Source of the DNA: Ptychodera flava
Taxonomy: Eukaryota; Hemichordata; Enteropneusta; Ptychoderidae
Assembly: GCF_041260155.1 (NCBI RefSeq)
Contig: NC_091930.1
Coordinates: forward strand, 49,455,402 to 49,519,401
Direction: 5' to 3'
DNA: 64,000 nt
A model generated the notes under the pieces. That model saw nothing but the letters and a program-made list of their open reading frames with translations, made no database searches and was not told where the DNA came from. Positions 36,267 to 48,378 of the stretch are shown here, in pieces. The number at the start of each line of letters is the position of its first letter. Position 1 is the first letter of the stretch. Both the position numbers and the translations under genes were made by a program.

Positions 36267-36615
36267 TCTTTTGAATCAGCAGACCTAACCGAAGAACATT
36301 TGATGCGTCGAGGGTAATTTTTCGAAGATAATTGGTTGTCGATATTTTTGGAGATTTTATAGTTCATCAATAAGCGCAACCTTATCAGCTGACATGTTTA
36401 CAAGCAGCTTGAAAAGTCATGCCAACATACATCTATGCAACGAAACAAAACCAAACAAAATATATTTGAGAGATGAAGAATATTCAAGTTGAAAGTAACA
36501 TCAGGCGGCCAATTACTTGACTAAAATAGCCAGGCAAAATCGACGCCAGTATCGAGCGAAGACAAAGCTTGGAACATATGCCACATACACCATCGTCTCA
36601 TGTTTTCTTCGTCAG

Positions 36616-36743
36616 GGCACTTGCCAAGTCATTAAACAACTAGAAGACGTTCAGCCATTACCGGATGTCTTTCTACGGCGACGAAGAAGAAACAAAACAA
36701 CGGAAAGATGGCGACAACTACGCAAGAAACGGCACAAACATAA
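36616..36743 (+). CDS. CNBD2-like gene, basic-rich exon
   Basis: A TTTTCTTCGTCAG acceptor and a GTATGT donor. It continues VKS with GTCQVIKQLEDV in phase, as in CNBD2 relatives, then becomes strongly basic (RRRRRNKTTERW, RKKRHKHK). Exit phase 2 does not fit the next recognised exon (37317), so a small exon may be missing or the acceptor differs. Confidence 0.72.
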
Positions 36744-36878
36744 GTATGTGTCTATCTGTCATATAGTGAAGCCAACAGGCGTTACTGTAATACAACGATC
36801 GCAGCGTAACATAGTGTAAAATTTTTGCCTTGCCAGATGCTTTGAGAGCGTACTTCTGTATTAATGGTTTTGTGAATA

Positions 36879-36927
36879 TATATATATATATATATAACTA
36901 TATATAATATATATATATTATATAATA

Positions 36928-36977
<50 letters not shown>

Positions 36978-37058
36978 TGTCTATTATCTGCTGACTATTG
37001 ATCTGTCTTTGTTTATATCTACATAGTTTCCATAAGTTTGTATTTTACATATGTTTAC

Positions 37059-37091
<33 letters not shown>

Positions 37092-37135
37092 ATATATCTA
37101 TATATTATAATATATAGATATATACATATATATCT
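36879..37135. repeat. (TA)n and (TG)n dinucleotide tracts
   Basis: Alternating TA tract, a TG tract (about 36931-36976) and a second TA tract (about 37057-37135) in an intron. The two TA tracts could pair. Confidence 0.9.
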
Positions 37136-37316
37136 GGTGCTGTTGTGTGTATTGTGTGTGTATGTGTGTGTGTTCATCTATATGTTTACATCTTCTATAT
37201 GTGTGGATGTATAATTGAAATTTTAGCATTAACAAAAATCAAGTATTTGGAAACACGTACTGTATAATGCATCTGTTATGATAGTTTCTCTCGAATCCCG
37301 TCTTCCTTACACACAG

Positions 37317-37780
37317 GACCCAAGATTGACAATGGCCGACGACGAACGAAGTCAACACCGGCATCCATCGATAATCTCCACCTCCCGGATATTTTCAACC
37401 CGAACGCAAGCATGAGGTCGGTAAGGTCAGAGTCGACAAGTGGCCTTAACGCCAGGTCAGAGGTCACGAGGTCATCCGGGACCGTCAAAAAACCTAGAAG
37501 GTCGATATTAATGACAGAGTATCTGAGGAAGGAAAACACCATGCTATCGAGGGAAGGCAGGACGAGGAGGCCATCGGATACGAGATCTGTGACGGAGTAT
37601 CTTCGGAGGGAGAACACGATGTTTCCCGATGTTAGCCGACGCAGGATCCCTTCAGACACCAGATCAGTGTCGGATTATCTCCGGAAGGAAAATACCTCCT
37701 TATCCGACGTTAGCCGACTGTCAGTCTCCGACTTGACCGACATACATTCCATTTCAACAAATATGAAAACAATGAGATCA
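37317..37780 (+). CDS. CNBD2-like gene, large exon with a three-copy peptide repeat
   Basis: A CCTTACACACAG acceptor and a GTAAGT donor. The open frame (from about 37319) carries a unit of about 27-28 residues in three copies: MTEYLRKENTML, VTEYLRRENTMF and VSDYLRKENTSL, with RRPSDTRS or RRIPSDTRS between copies. This serine/arginine-rich insert sits between the two halves of the CNBD region and looks like a recent lineage-specific expansion. R-x-x-S sites in each copy could be phosphorylated by basophilic kinases (inference). It exits in phase 0, matching 38169. Confidence 0.75.
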
Positions 37781-38053
37781 GTAAGTAACAACATCACATC
37801 AGTGAATCAGTCAATCTATCGATCAATCAATCAATCAATCAATCAATATCGTAGAGTCTGTGATTATCACATATACTTATTGCAGCAGCTATCGAGTCAT
37901 ACAGAGTACATATTAGTTATCGTTTTTTTCAGCGTTTAAATTTATTCATGAAATAACAAACTTACACAAAATAAGTTTGCCTCTACCTGAGAAGTCACGT
38001 GTCATCATGGCTGTAACTAATCACAACAGACACCAACAACCACGAAATATCTG

Positions 38054-38056
<3 letters not shown>

Positions 38057-38116
<60 letters not shown>

Positions 38117-38120
38117 TATT
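38057..38120. repeat. (TA)n microsatellite
   Basis: About 60 bp of TA repeats in the intron before the exon at 38169. Confidence 0.95.
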
Positions 38121-38168
38121 ATGTTATCACGTCTTATTGACTACATCGCTTTTCATAATTTTATTCAG

Positions 38169-38234
38169 CGGAGTGATACATCGCGGAAGGATGTTTTCGT
38201 TCAACTTGAAATTCTACACAGCGGTCAAGTATTT
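38169..38234 (+). CDS. CNBD2-like gene, second barrel exon VQLEILHSGQVF
   Basis: A TTTTATTCAG acceptor and a GTGAGT donor, 22 codons, phase 0-0. It encodes VFVQLEILHSGQVF, the L-x-x-G-x-V-F strand of the second barrel. Confidence 0.82.
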
Positions 38235-39023
38235 GTGAGTATTTAATACACACTAGTGACATTCACCTTCGATCAAATGAGAGCATAAACTTACGTGTAT
38301 ATTGGAATTCATCTCAGTCTATGTCTAAGTGAAAGTGCACGTAAAAATAACGCTTTCATTCGTCCACGTGCCATTCACCTGGACCCTTATAAAACAAATA
38401 ATTACACGGATATATGACCATCATATACACACCCTCAGTAAGTAACCAACTAGACCATCTTATACATTTATTTCAATCGTTCAATCTCTCCTGATAGACA
38501 TGTTATTGTGTAACTGACAGACTTACTCACTTACTGTATTACAATTGTCTGACCTATCCGCCATATATGCTAACATCTGAACTTGTATCTTGCCCATCCA
38601 TCATTTCGGTATACCCAGGAATCTAGTACGTGATACGAGCAAAATTAGACTCATATGTACCTGGCCGCACCCTAGGTTCAAGATTTTAAGATTTTAAGTA
38701 TACAAGGTGATGATTTTGGGAGGTAAATGAAAAAAAGCAAAACAGAACCTAAACATGCATAACGACTGTGACCACGCATTGAGAAACCAACAAACATGAA
38801 TTTGTAATATGTAACCAAACCAAAGAAAACGAAACGAAACAAAGTCAAACAAAACAAAGTCAAACAACAAACTAAATACAGCACCAAACGATCACTAGCA
38901 CCATTCTTTGGCATAAACTGCAGCAATTACAGTGGTTATGAAGGCCGCGTCACAGTTGCCAGGACTGTTTTGATTTTTTGTCATATCCACCAATCACAAT
39001 AGTTTTGCTGTGGTCTATTGCAG

Positions 39024-39086
39024 GGATTGACTAATATGTGCTATGATACCGGACTGATAGATTCCCAACAGCCGTCTGTGAGTCTG
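39024..39086 (+). CDS. CNBD2-like gene, second barrel exon GLTNMCYDTGL
   Basis: A CTATTGCAG acceptor and a GTAAGT donor, 21 codons, phase 0-0. It continues V-F with GLTNMCYDTGL and ends QPSVSL, joining VSRGAECLML in the last exon. Confidence 0.82.
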
Positions 39087-39411
39087 GTAAGTTTTTGCGT
39101 AATTTCATGACGAAAAGACAGCCCGACGGAGGGATGTTAGTAAACAAATGTACACATTTTAAATAAAAGTAACACTAAGCCCGGATCTTATTGTTTAAAA
39201 GTTTCTATGGTATTATTCGGAAAACTGCTCTGAAACACGAATTCTTTGTCTCTAGGAACCCATCTGTTTTTAGAAGTAAACTAAAGTGGTCGCTGGTATA
39301 TCTATGGTACTTTTGTTGAAATCGATTTTCGTTTACTAAGTGGCTCACCTCAATCCAATTAATTCTGATATTATTTGGTCACATGACAAGGCTTCTTTGG
39401 GTTTGTTTCAG

Positions 39412-39624
39412 GTGAGCCGGGGAGCTGAGTGCTTGATGCTGAACAAGAAGTTCTTTTTTGACAACCTCAGCGAAGCACAGCGGGTCAACCTCAAGTCTAT
39501 AGTCCGTCCATACCCGCTGCAGGAGACTTTGCAGGAACGCTTACAAGACCTCGTCAACTGGCAGCTATACAAACAGCACACATTGAACAAAATCGTCACG
39601 GAACATTTGAAAATTATGACGTAA
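39412..39624 (+). CDS. CNBD2-like gene, last exon with stop
   Basis: A GGGTTTGTTTCAG acceptor opens 70 codons ending TAA at 39622-39624. VSRGAECLMLNKKFFFDNL completes the second barrel and its capping helix. YPLQETLQERLQDLVNWQLY is the typical CNBD2-like tail (Y-P-x-x-E-T-L-Q-E-x-L-Q-x-x-x-N-W). Exons from 38169 to the stop join cleanly, so the 3' half of this gene looks intact. In mammals CNBD2 is testis-expressed and tied to sperm motility. Here the role is inferred only. Confidence 0.88.
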   Translation: MSRGAECLMLNKKFFFDNLSEAQRVNLKSIVRPYPLQETLQERLQDLVNWQLYKQHTLNKIVTEHLKIMT

Positions 39625-40479
39625 CACTTTCTGGACATCCGGGTACTATAAAGAGCCGATTCCGTCGCTAGTCTGTACTGATATTCCACATTTACAATGG
39701 ATGCCGTTAATGGTGATCGATTTTTCTACAACTACCATGTCTGTGTCTGTCTACTTGGATGTCTCTCGTTCTGTCTTTAGCTCTGTCTGTTCGTCTCCTC
39801 GTTCGTTCATTTACCTTGTTTGTTTCACGTCTTTTCAGTAACAACGGCGACAATGGCATTAGCTAACACAATGTTCTTTTTTACCTCGAAAAAATACTAT
39901 TCACAGTTTTATCACCCAAAATTCCATAAACTTGGGAAGAGAGAACATACACCTCAATAGTTCAACCTACAAGTCGGAGTACAACGACCATCACCCTTTC
40001 ACTACCGATATGCACAATCGGCTGACAGTCTCAGTGAGCCTATACCTTCACAAAGTATAAATAGATATCATCAAAGGAAACTGTAAACGAAAGTTTCCTT
40101 TTCGTTTGCATGGCCAGAACGAAATCAACAGTGCCAGGACATGCTTCAAGTCGTACTCCTATCGCATGTCCTAACGACACGAAAACAATATTTGAGACAA
40201 TTATTTCAATGGTGGAATCAGTGTAGTTTTCTCCTGAGTCGTTTTCTAATAATAACGTGAACAGATTGATATGAAAGCACAGCCGACAGGACCAATGTCT
40301 TATTTGGTTTTATGACCATGGCATATATTCTGTGGCGCAAATTTCAAAGTGTATTCAATCATATCGTAACGTGACGTTGCTTGATCCTTTTCACACCATT
40401 GACTAACTAGACGATCAAAACTTTGTACAAAATGTCAAACGTGACCAATATCTGAAGTAGTTTCCTAATAGTCCAGTCA
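39625..40479. other. Downstream flank of the CNBD2-like gene
   Basis: 3' UTR and intergenic sequence. A (CTGT)-rich patch lies at about 39740-39800. No further exon recognised. Confidence 0.45.
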
Positions 40480-42363
40480 AAATAGGGTTAGACCCACCAC
40501 AAATTGCAACAGAATTTTTTTCTTCAAAATGCATTTTAGAGAGGTACCCAGAACAACATATTAAAAGTTTACTCGAATCCACCTTGGGGAAATATGTCTA
40601 ATTTGCATAAATCAAATATGGCGGCCAACCATCTGACAAAATAACATAATTGGCTATATATCACATGTTAAACAAGCTATTTCAGTGATTTCAAAGTCTG
40701 ACACTAGTTATTAGGCTCAGGGAATCATTTTGGAGGTATAATGTTTCATATAGGCACTTCATTAATTTGCATAATTCCAATATGGCGGCCAACATTCCTA
40801 CAAAAGACATTTTCGGTCATATACTACGTATTAAACAAGCTATTTCAGTGATTTTAAAGTTAAAAGTATATTTCTTTGGCATGGACAAATGATTTTCGAG
40901 ATGCAATGATTTGCATAGGTAATTTGTTAATTTGCATAAGTCCAATATGGTGGCCAACATTCCTACAAAGACATTGTCGGTCATATACCACGCATTAAAC
41001 AAGCTATTTCAGTGATTTTAAACTTTTAATATTTTTTTGGTATGAAGAAACACTTTTAGTGGTTCAATTTTTACAAGGAACCTTTGATAATTTGCATAAA
41101 TTAAATATGACTGCTATATTAATGCCCCATGGCTTAATAGCTTCTATTATAAATAAGGGTTTGGTATAGTGTTTAGCACTAGGAAACTATCAAGAAGAAA
41201 TTGTTAAGTCCTTCGACATTCATTTTTAGCTCATATTTGGTATTGATATAAATACCAAAAAGAGCTTATATGGTGAGTCTATGGCGTCTGTATGTCTGTA
41301 TGTAGGTATGTATATGCGGATGTATGTCCGTCACACCAAAGGCTCCTATACCGCCAAAGCTGCCATCTCAGTATTTGGTGTACAGGTAGATGCAGGGGTC
41401 GAGATGTTACGTTGTTTAAGTGCTTAAAATATGCAAATGAAGTCAGAAAAAGGGAAAATCCTGCAAATGTGCAGGAGTGGTGGCAATAACTGAAACAGCG
41501 CACACATCTGAGTAAGAGGTTTTTGACCTTTAACCTATTTGTATGCAGGGTACCTATTATGTGCGAGAGTGGTGGCAGTAACTGAAACAGCTTATTATTC
41601 ATTTCCTGTGATTGTTTATGAACTGTGACATATTAACAGACCTGCTCAAACCATGGATGTCTATTTTTGTACATCCATGGTTGAAACATTCTCTGCTATG
41701 CATGTTGCTAAAGTTGACCTCCAGTACCTAAAGTTTCAGACGTTATTTACTTTTGTCATTCTTGTTTTCTGGTTTAAATATTTCTTGTTGTTTTTCTGGT
41801 TGTGCAGAAATCATTGTCATAACATCAACGTAGAATTTTCCTGCACTGAACAGATAGAAACAACACTTATTGTTGATCTTTGGTATGTACCAATTCTGAT
41901 CAAATGTGAGCGACACCGTATAATTGCGGTATTTTTAAAATTTTAATTTATCTATATATGACGACTGTTAATGATTGTTAGTCTTCTGAATAATATATTC
42001 TCTTTCTGAGTATAACATTGGATTCATCTGTGTACGGCATTTTCGTAATTTGTATTGGTGTTTAACACTGTACAGTGTCAAAACATGTAATCTGTAATGT
42101 TTACTGTTAAAAAAAGACGTGTTCAAAATCTTTAGTTTTTAATTTAGACTGAACCCCCTTCTTATGGATGGGTGCATCTTTATAAGATCCCTAGATGACA
42201 GGCAAGAAGTCATCACACATAACAGCAAAAATACAATAAACACAACAAAGCTAAAAAACAGAAAAAATGATATGACCAAAATAAAAAATGCCATAATACA
42301 CACAAATTGAAACTTAGCACTATTGCAAACAATGTCAGATTCATAAAAACTTTATGGAACATA

Positions 42364-42596
42364 GACTCAAAAAAATCTGAAAACTGCATGCTTTAGCAAA
42401 GGCTTAAAATTAATCCAAAAACAGAATCCAACTATTACACAATACAAACAAGTACATCTTGAGTCATTTTTCCAAGTGTCATTTTTCCAGATGTACATGC
42501 TTGTATCGTGTAACAGTTGGATTCTGTTGGGCTGATGAGTTGTTTGAATTAATTTTAAGCCTTTCTTAAGCATGCAATTTTCAATTTTTTGTGAGT
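42364..42596. repeat. Inner inverted repeat, about 230 bp
   Basis: Left arm CTCAAAAAAATCTGAAAACT to GTACATCTTGAG is repeated, inverted, as CAGATGTACATGCTTGTAT to TTTTTTGTGAG, with a short centre around CATTTTTCCA. It looks like a small MITE nested in the centre of the 4-kb foldback element. Confidence 0.7.
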
Positions 42597-43335
42597 TTAT
42601 GTGTTGATCAAGTTTTTAAGAGTCTGACATTTTTTGCATCAGAATTTTATTGCAAAACAAAATAGTTGTTTTGTTATATAGCATTTAAAAAACAATGTGA
42701 AAATTTCAGAAAATTTGACCCAGCCAGACTAGAGTTATATTCTTTGCAAATCTTGAAATTCGGATAAAAGGGAAGCAGAAAATCGAGTGATTTGCATAAA
42801 TTTGCATAAATTACCCCTTCTATATCATGAACTTACGACTGCTTGCCAAGCTAAAAGGTGAGCCTAACCAAATTTTAATCTTCGGTTAACAAATTAATCA
42901 AATTGGATGAATATTTGCAAAAAATTATTTTGAGCAAAATACGCTGCATTGGGTGCAGTGCCTTCTTAACAGTTTTTTCGTGATATTCCGATTGCTAAAA
43001 TCTCTACAGAACCTTATTTATATAAGAAGCTATTTGGTCATTAATTTGGCAGCCATATTTAATTTCTGAAACTTATCAAAGTGTCTTTTAAAACATTGAA
43101 CCGCAAAAGGTGTTTCTTCATGCTCAAGAAATATATTTAAACTTCAAAATGGCTGAAATAGATTGTTCAATACATGATATATGACAGAAAATGTCTTTTG
43201 TAGGTATATTGGCCGCCCTATTGGATTTATGCAAATTAACGAAGTGCCAAGGCAAATCATTGCACCTCAAAAATCATTTGTCCATGCCAAAGAAATATAC
43301 TTTTAACTTTGAAATCACAGAAATAGCTTGTTTAA

Positions 43336-43549
43336 CCCTTTGACTGCTGTTATTATTTACACAAAAATTTTAATGCAATATTTTACCAATTTGTGTTAAC
43401 TTTTCTGTACGTTTTTTCATAATTTTTTACCAAATGGATATCATTTTTAAGGAGCCACATTTTTTTTTCAAAATTTTGGCAAAAACCAGAAAAATTGACT
43501 GTGATACATTTTATATAGTTGACAATAATAGACTTTGGCGCCAAAAGGG
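43336..43549. mobile_element. piggyBac-type MITE, copy 1, nested in the foldback element
   Basis: TTAA at both edges (43332-43335 and 43550-43553), ends CCCTTTGACTGC and GGCGCCAAAAGGG. TTAA targets with CCC termini are the piggyBac hallmark. 214 bp, non-coding. Confidence 0.75.
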
Positions 43550-43722
43550 TTAATACGTGGTATATGACAGAAAATGTCTTTTGTATGTATGTTGGCAACC
43601 CTATTGGATTTATGCAAATTAACGAAATACCTAAGTATGCAAATCATTGCATCTCGAAAATTGTTTGTCCATGCCAAAGAAATATACTTTTAACTTTGAA
43701 ATCACAGAAATGGCTTGCTTAA

Positions 43723-43934
43723 CCCTTTGACTGCTGTAATTCTTTACACAACATTTTTTATGCAATATTTTACCAATTTCTGCGAACTTTTCTGTAGGTT
43801 TTTTCATAATTTTTGACCAAATGGATATCATTTTTCATCAGCTACATTTTTATCAAAATTTTGGCAAAAGGCAGAAAAAATGACTGTGGTTCATTTTATA
43901 AAGCTGACAAATATAGACCTTGGCGCCCAAAGGG
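43723..43934. mobile_element. piggyBac-type MITE, copy 2, nested in the foldback element
   Basis: The same element as copy 1 about 387 bp downstream, at the same position relative to the host module and with TTAA at both edges (43719-43722, 43935-43938). The two copies most likely arose by duplication of the host module after one insertion. Confidence 0.75.
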
Positions 43935-46225
43935 TTAATACGTGGTATATGACAGAAAATGTCTTATGTAGGTATGTTGGCCACCATATTGGATTTATGC
44001 AAATTATCAAATTACCTATGCAAATCATTGCATCTCGAAAATCATTTGTCCATGCCTAAGAAGTATACTTTTAACTTTAAAATTACTGAAAGAGCTTGTT
44101 TAATATGTGGTATATGACCAAAAATGTCTTTTGTAGGAATGTTGGCCGCCATATTGGAATTATGCAAATTAATGAAGTGCCTATATGAAACATTATACCT
44201 CCAAAATGATTCCCTGAGCCTAATAACTAGTGTCAGACTTTGAAATCACTGAAATAGCTTGTTTAATATGTGATATATGGCCAATTATGCTATTTTGTCG
44301 GATGGCTGGCAGCCATATTTGATTTATGCAAATTAGACATATTTCCCCAAGGTGGATTCGAGTAAACTTTTAATATGTTGTTCTGGGTACCTCACTAAAA
44401 TGCATTCTGAAGAAAAAAATTCTGTTGCAATTTGTGGTGGGTTAGGTGCCAAAATCTCGTAGATTGACTGACTATAAAGCTTCTGATTGGTTAATTCGGC
44501 CTACACGAGGTTAACGTGTGACCAAAGTCCTGATAACTTCAACACTATCTACATCGCGGTGTATGCCGTGTACTTACTCGTGTCAAGAAAAGCGACATTT
44601 ATTTTTCGAAATCATTGTCAAGTTCTGTGCCAAACAGGTGACAGTGACGTCATGCTATGTATTTGATATGAGATTGTCTTCATTTAAAGCTGACATATTA
44701 AAGTGTGGCAAAATGGCCGTTTGGAGTAGTTCAAGGATCGAATTCTGTAAAATATCTAAGCTAGCTACGGTCTTATATTATAGCAAATTTGACCCTAAGA
44801 ATGTCGGTGAGATGACGAAGATGATTTGCACATGTTGCATGGACTTTGAAGGTTTTGGCAAACAGAGGCTGTTTGTAATATCATCAAGTTTGGGGTTTGG
44901 TTTGGGGACTATCATAGGGTGTCATTTACGGCTGAAAGTTTGCAAGGGGGCGCTATTCGTTGAAACGAATGATACTCCCATTGATTGACTGAACAGCGAC
45001 TCGCATGCTGCCATTAGCAGTGTTTCAAGTATACTCTGCTCATGCGGCAGACACCAGGGAACCCATCATCTCCGGCGGCGTGCTCAGGCTGAACCCGGCG
45101 CCTTACTTCGGGGTGTAAAGCGCCCTCTACCACGACGTAGTAGTGACGTCGACCGTGACGACAAGTCGAGAATATACAACTCGTTAGGAAATGATATTGT
45201 CGTCGACTATTAAACGGACGACTTTCAGAAATTCTCTAACTTTAAACAGAGATTGAATGTCGATAATAACAATATGTCAGGGAAAAATACGTTAGTTACT
45301 TTTAAGCTTTGTATACTTTTCAAACCTCATTTCGATTGTACATATCAACGTTATATTCTGTATTTTATAGTCTTCTACGAGAAATAAATATATAAATTGC
45401 TCTTATTTCTTGTCTCAGGGGAAAATATCTAATTTACATAACTTGGTCCACAGTGGCATTATTGTCTGCCACTCATCTCTTGTTCAAACATATTTTATGG
45501 CTTAGTGTAGCTTGTTTTCAATTTGGTTTATGTTGCCAGTCGTAATTAAGGAATCGTTTCTGAACTTTTTATAATTTTTTCATATCTATCAGTCATGTTT
45601 ACTTTCAAAAGTCGGTCAGACAAAAATACTTTGAAAGCGTGTTTTTATTTTCATCAAAACCTGTTCTCCAGAAATGAAAAGAGAAGTCAACAGCAAACAC
45701 ACGATACAATGTACAAATTTAGAGTTGACATGGACACACGTACAGGAAACACTATGGTGGGAGACAGCAATGTGGGCTTCTGTCATGGGGCTTTATAAGA
45801 AATCAAAAACACTCGCATTAAAACACAATTATCCAATTCCGTTTTACAATATAACTTCTTTATTTTCCCTTTCGTTGCATGTACGAATACAGTTTCCGAT
45901 AAACATCGTCCAGAATAACCGCGTTCCTGCTTACACAGTTTCACACCTGACCATAAATTAAATCGTGACAGGTCAGATCTGGTAGTGCACAGCAAAACCA
46001 GCAATAAAAATATAGAATCATCTGAAGAAATTCGAAAACAGGACATTCGAAAGCGTCAAACAAAGTGGAAAAACAACACAATAGACTCAGGATAGCAATC
46101 TAAAATGTGTAAATAAAGCAATTTTGCCACCGTTACAATAATTTCGCCGAAAAAAAGGCGAAAAAACACAACAACAGACCATTATTGATTGAAGAGTGTA
46201 ATCTGCTGGCAGTTGAACTAGGCAG

Positions 46226-46284
46226 ATACATTGGTTCTGAGAGAATAAAGTCAACTTGACTTTATTCTCCCAGAACCAATGTAT
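46226..46284. repeat. Perfect-arm hairpin 1
   Basis: ATACATTGGTTCT plus AGAATAAAGTCAA is mirrored as TTGACTTTATTCT plus AGAACCAATGTAT around a one-base centre. Arms of about 29 bp with one mismatch. It carries AATAAA on both strands. Confidence 0.85.
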
Positions 46285-46320
46285 AGGTTTGAGGCCTATT
46301 CTAGGATCTGCCTCAAACCT
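46285..46320. repeat. Hairpin 2, directly adjacent
   Basis: AGGTTTGAGGC and GCCTCAAACCT are separated by about 14 bases, starting at the base after hairpin 1. Confidence 0.8.
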
Positions 46321-47539
46321 ACAATAACCAAACAATACCCTTTTGTCTACTACTTATGGGGGCACATTTTGAAACCCAGGGAGCATGCGCAAATAAACTT
46401 TACACCAGTTTATTTTTGAAAAAGCCGTCATTTTGAATTTCAAGTATGGGTAATTTCTTCTACAGTGCCGAATTTCGCACGGTGACCCCCGGGCCTGATT
46501 TTTATTCTTGATTAAAAATGGAATGGTTAAAAGTTCTCTTTCGGAAAGTTTGAGCAAAGGTTTTTTTCCCCAATTTTATAGGCTCATACCATCTTAATGG
46601 AATACGCGCCTCTAAAATGGAAGCCTATAAATGAGGCTATGATTACATTTTGCAACCATACTCGTACAAAATGATCCCCTCCCGCAGGTGGTAGACCTGA
46701 AAACTATTATACAAAATTTAAGAATCAAAATATTTGTCCCGGAGGCGCACCCTACCCCACGGGGCAACGAGCGACTGAAAACGGTATAGCCGTGACGACT
46801 GCTCACCAGTCGTTCTTCGGCCGTGCTACAGCCTTGATACATTGTGTACATTTCCGCGACAGTGTCACAGTACGTCCGTTGTCTTACCTTCCCATGGGAG
46901 ACTTGACGCGACGTTTATCGGTATTTCAAAATATTAATGAAAGAAAGCGGAAAACGACCTTGAAGTGGCCATTTTTGGATAAAGTCTGAGCGAAAACCGT
47001 CTCATCTTATTTGGGTTCCAGAAAATACGCCTTCGCAAGCACCTTAGTTTGAAGAAGGTTCAGCGGGAAACATATTACATTGTAATCTGGATACAGCGAA
47101 TAATGCGAACATAAATCTGGCTGACAGCGATTCGAACATTTATTCTGGATAATCTCTTAACACATCGGGGAATTGCTCACTAAATAAATGATACAGTGTT
47201 TGATGAAACCAGCTTACTCGGAGAATCATTAAATGACCCGTTCTCTGATTAGGCCGTTCTCTGATTAGGCGCGCAATTAATTATGGCAAGTACTTTTAAA
47301 CATCGCGTTACAATTTTCGCGGTCACTTATATCTGAAACGCTGAAATACCAACAACTGTAAAAATATATAAACGTCCTGTTACCTCTCTGAAACCATTTT
47401 TCAGGGGAATATGCAAATATTACACTTGTCTGGATCTTTGGTGAACATAGGTAATGGCATATCGTCATGACACAAGCATGCGCACACTTAAACGTTTCAA
47501 GCCTACAGAACCATACGTTGATAACCATACACACATGCA

Positions 47540-47662
47540 TGCATACATACATACATACATACATACATACATACATACATACATACATACATACATACAT
47601 ACATACATACATACATACATACATACATACATACATACATACATACATACATACATACATAC
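47540..47662. repeat. (CATA)n microsatellite
   Basis: About 30 uninterrupted tetranucleotide copies. All open frames across it (repeating YIHT or MYVC) are artefacts of the repeat. Confidence 0.98.
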
Positions 47663-48369
47663 GTAGCGACAAACAATTTAAGCCTTAGTAATTCAGAACC
47701 TAGCAAATCCCGACATGAGGTTGTCATGGTGACTTTTGGCCGTTTCTAAAAAAACTAGGGTATACAGTTATTATCGTAAGGTCATGATCTAAATTTAAGG
47801 GCTAACGTTTTTCCCATTTGACCTATCTATTGTATAATGACCGAAATAAACAAAATGGCTTTGTTCCAATCACGTTACTAAAAAACTACTTTCGCTGTCG
47901 CTGAATTTTATAATGCCAGCCTCGTAAGTGGTATTCATCCTCCTATCCCATATCACATTTACTTTGAATCAACCACATATTGAAAGGAATGGTCCATTAA
48001 TATGATTGGGGGTGTCGTCGTTTTGTGCTATTTGTGTCATATTCGGGCGCACATAATAATTGTAACTGTGTGACAGATATCCCTTGGAGGTGGTAACGAA
48101 TACACGAATGAAAAGGGGTGTTCACGAGTCGTTCTTTACAGGGTTGCCTCGATCTCATACAGGTGTAGTTGTCGTGCATCAAGACCGTTATTACTTGAAC
48201 TATAATACGTAGCCCATAGAATTCGCATAGACGTTCCGTGCTTGTGACAGATCGGTGGAGCACCATTTTACGTGTCCTTCAGTTCAGTTCTCTTGAATGA
48301 GTCAAAATGAATGCCTTAGGACGCGTCTGTTGGCTCCCTCCGTGCACCCTTGAACCGTGGCAAATGCAT
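47663..48369. other. Intergenic stretch, nothing recognised
   Basis: About 700 bp without splice-supported exons or clear repeats, up to the target duplication of the inverted-repeat element. Confidence 0.45.
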
Positions 48370-48378
48370 ATTGGTCCC

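Larger units (their letters stand above)
40480..44455. mobile_element. 4-kb foldback DNA element with long repeated arms
   Basis: The left end (ACCCACCACAAATTGCAACA from about 40492) and right end (its complement near 44422-44441) are inverted copies. Similarity runs inward about 560 bp on each side. Each arm is itself built of a repeated module of roughly 160-200 bp containing ATTTGCATA, CCAATATGGCGGCCAAC and AACAAGCTATTTCAGTGATT. At least four modules are visible on the right (43200-44340) and four on the left (40600-41110). The centre (41200-42900) has no transposase-like frame I recognise. Ends and target duplication are not sharp, so the class is unassigned. Confidence 0.8.
44456..47539. 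other. Intergenic stretch
   Basis: No splice-supported exon. A 156-codon frame (44518-44985) lacks a familiar motif. Contains two adjacent hairpins at 46226-46320. The remainder is AT-rich unique sequence. Confidence 0.45.

Noticed and set aside
44518-44985. 156-codon plus-strand open frame
   Set aside because: Non-ATG start, no recognisable domain, no splice signals, and it adjoins a transposon edge.
47454-47727. Long frames repeating YIHT or MYVC
   Set aside because: Translation of the (CATA)n microsatellite; the same holds at 50024-50291.
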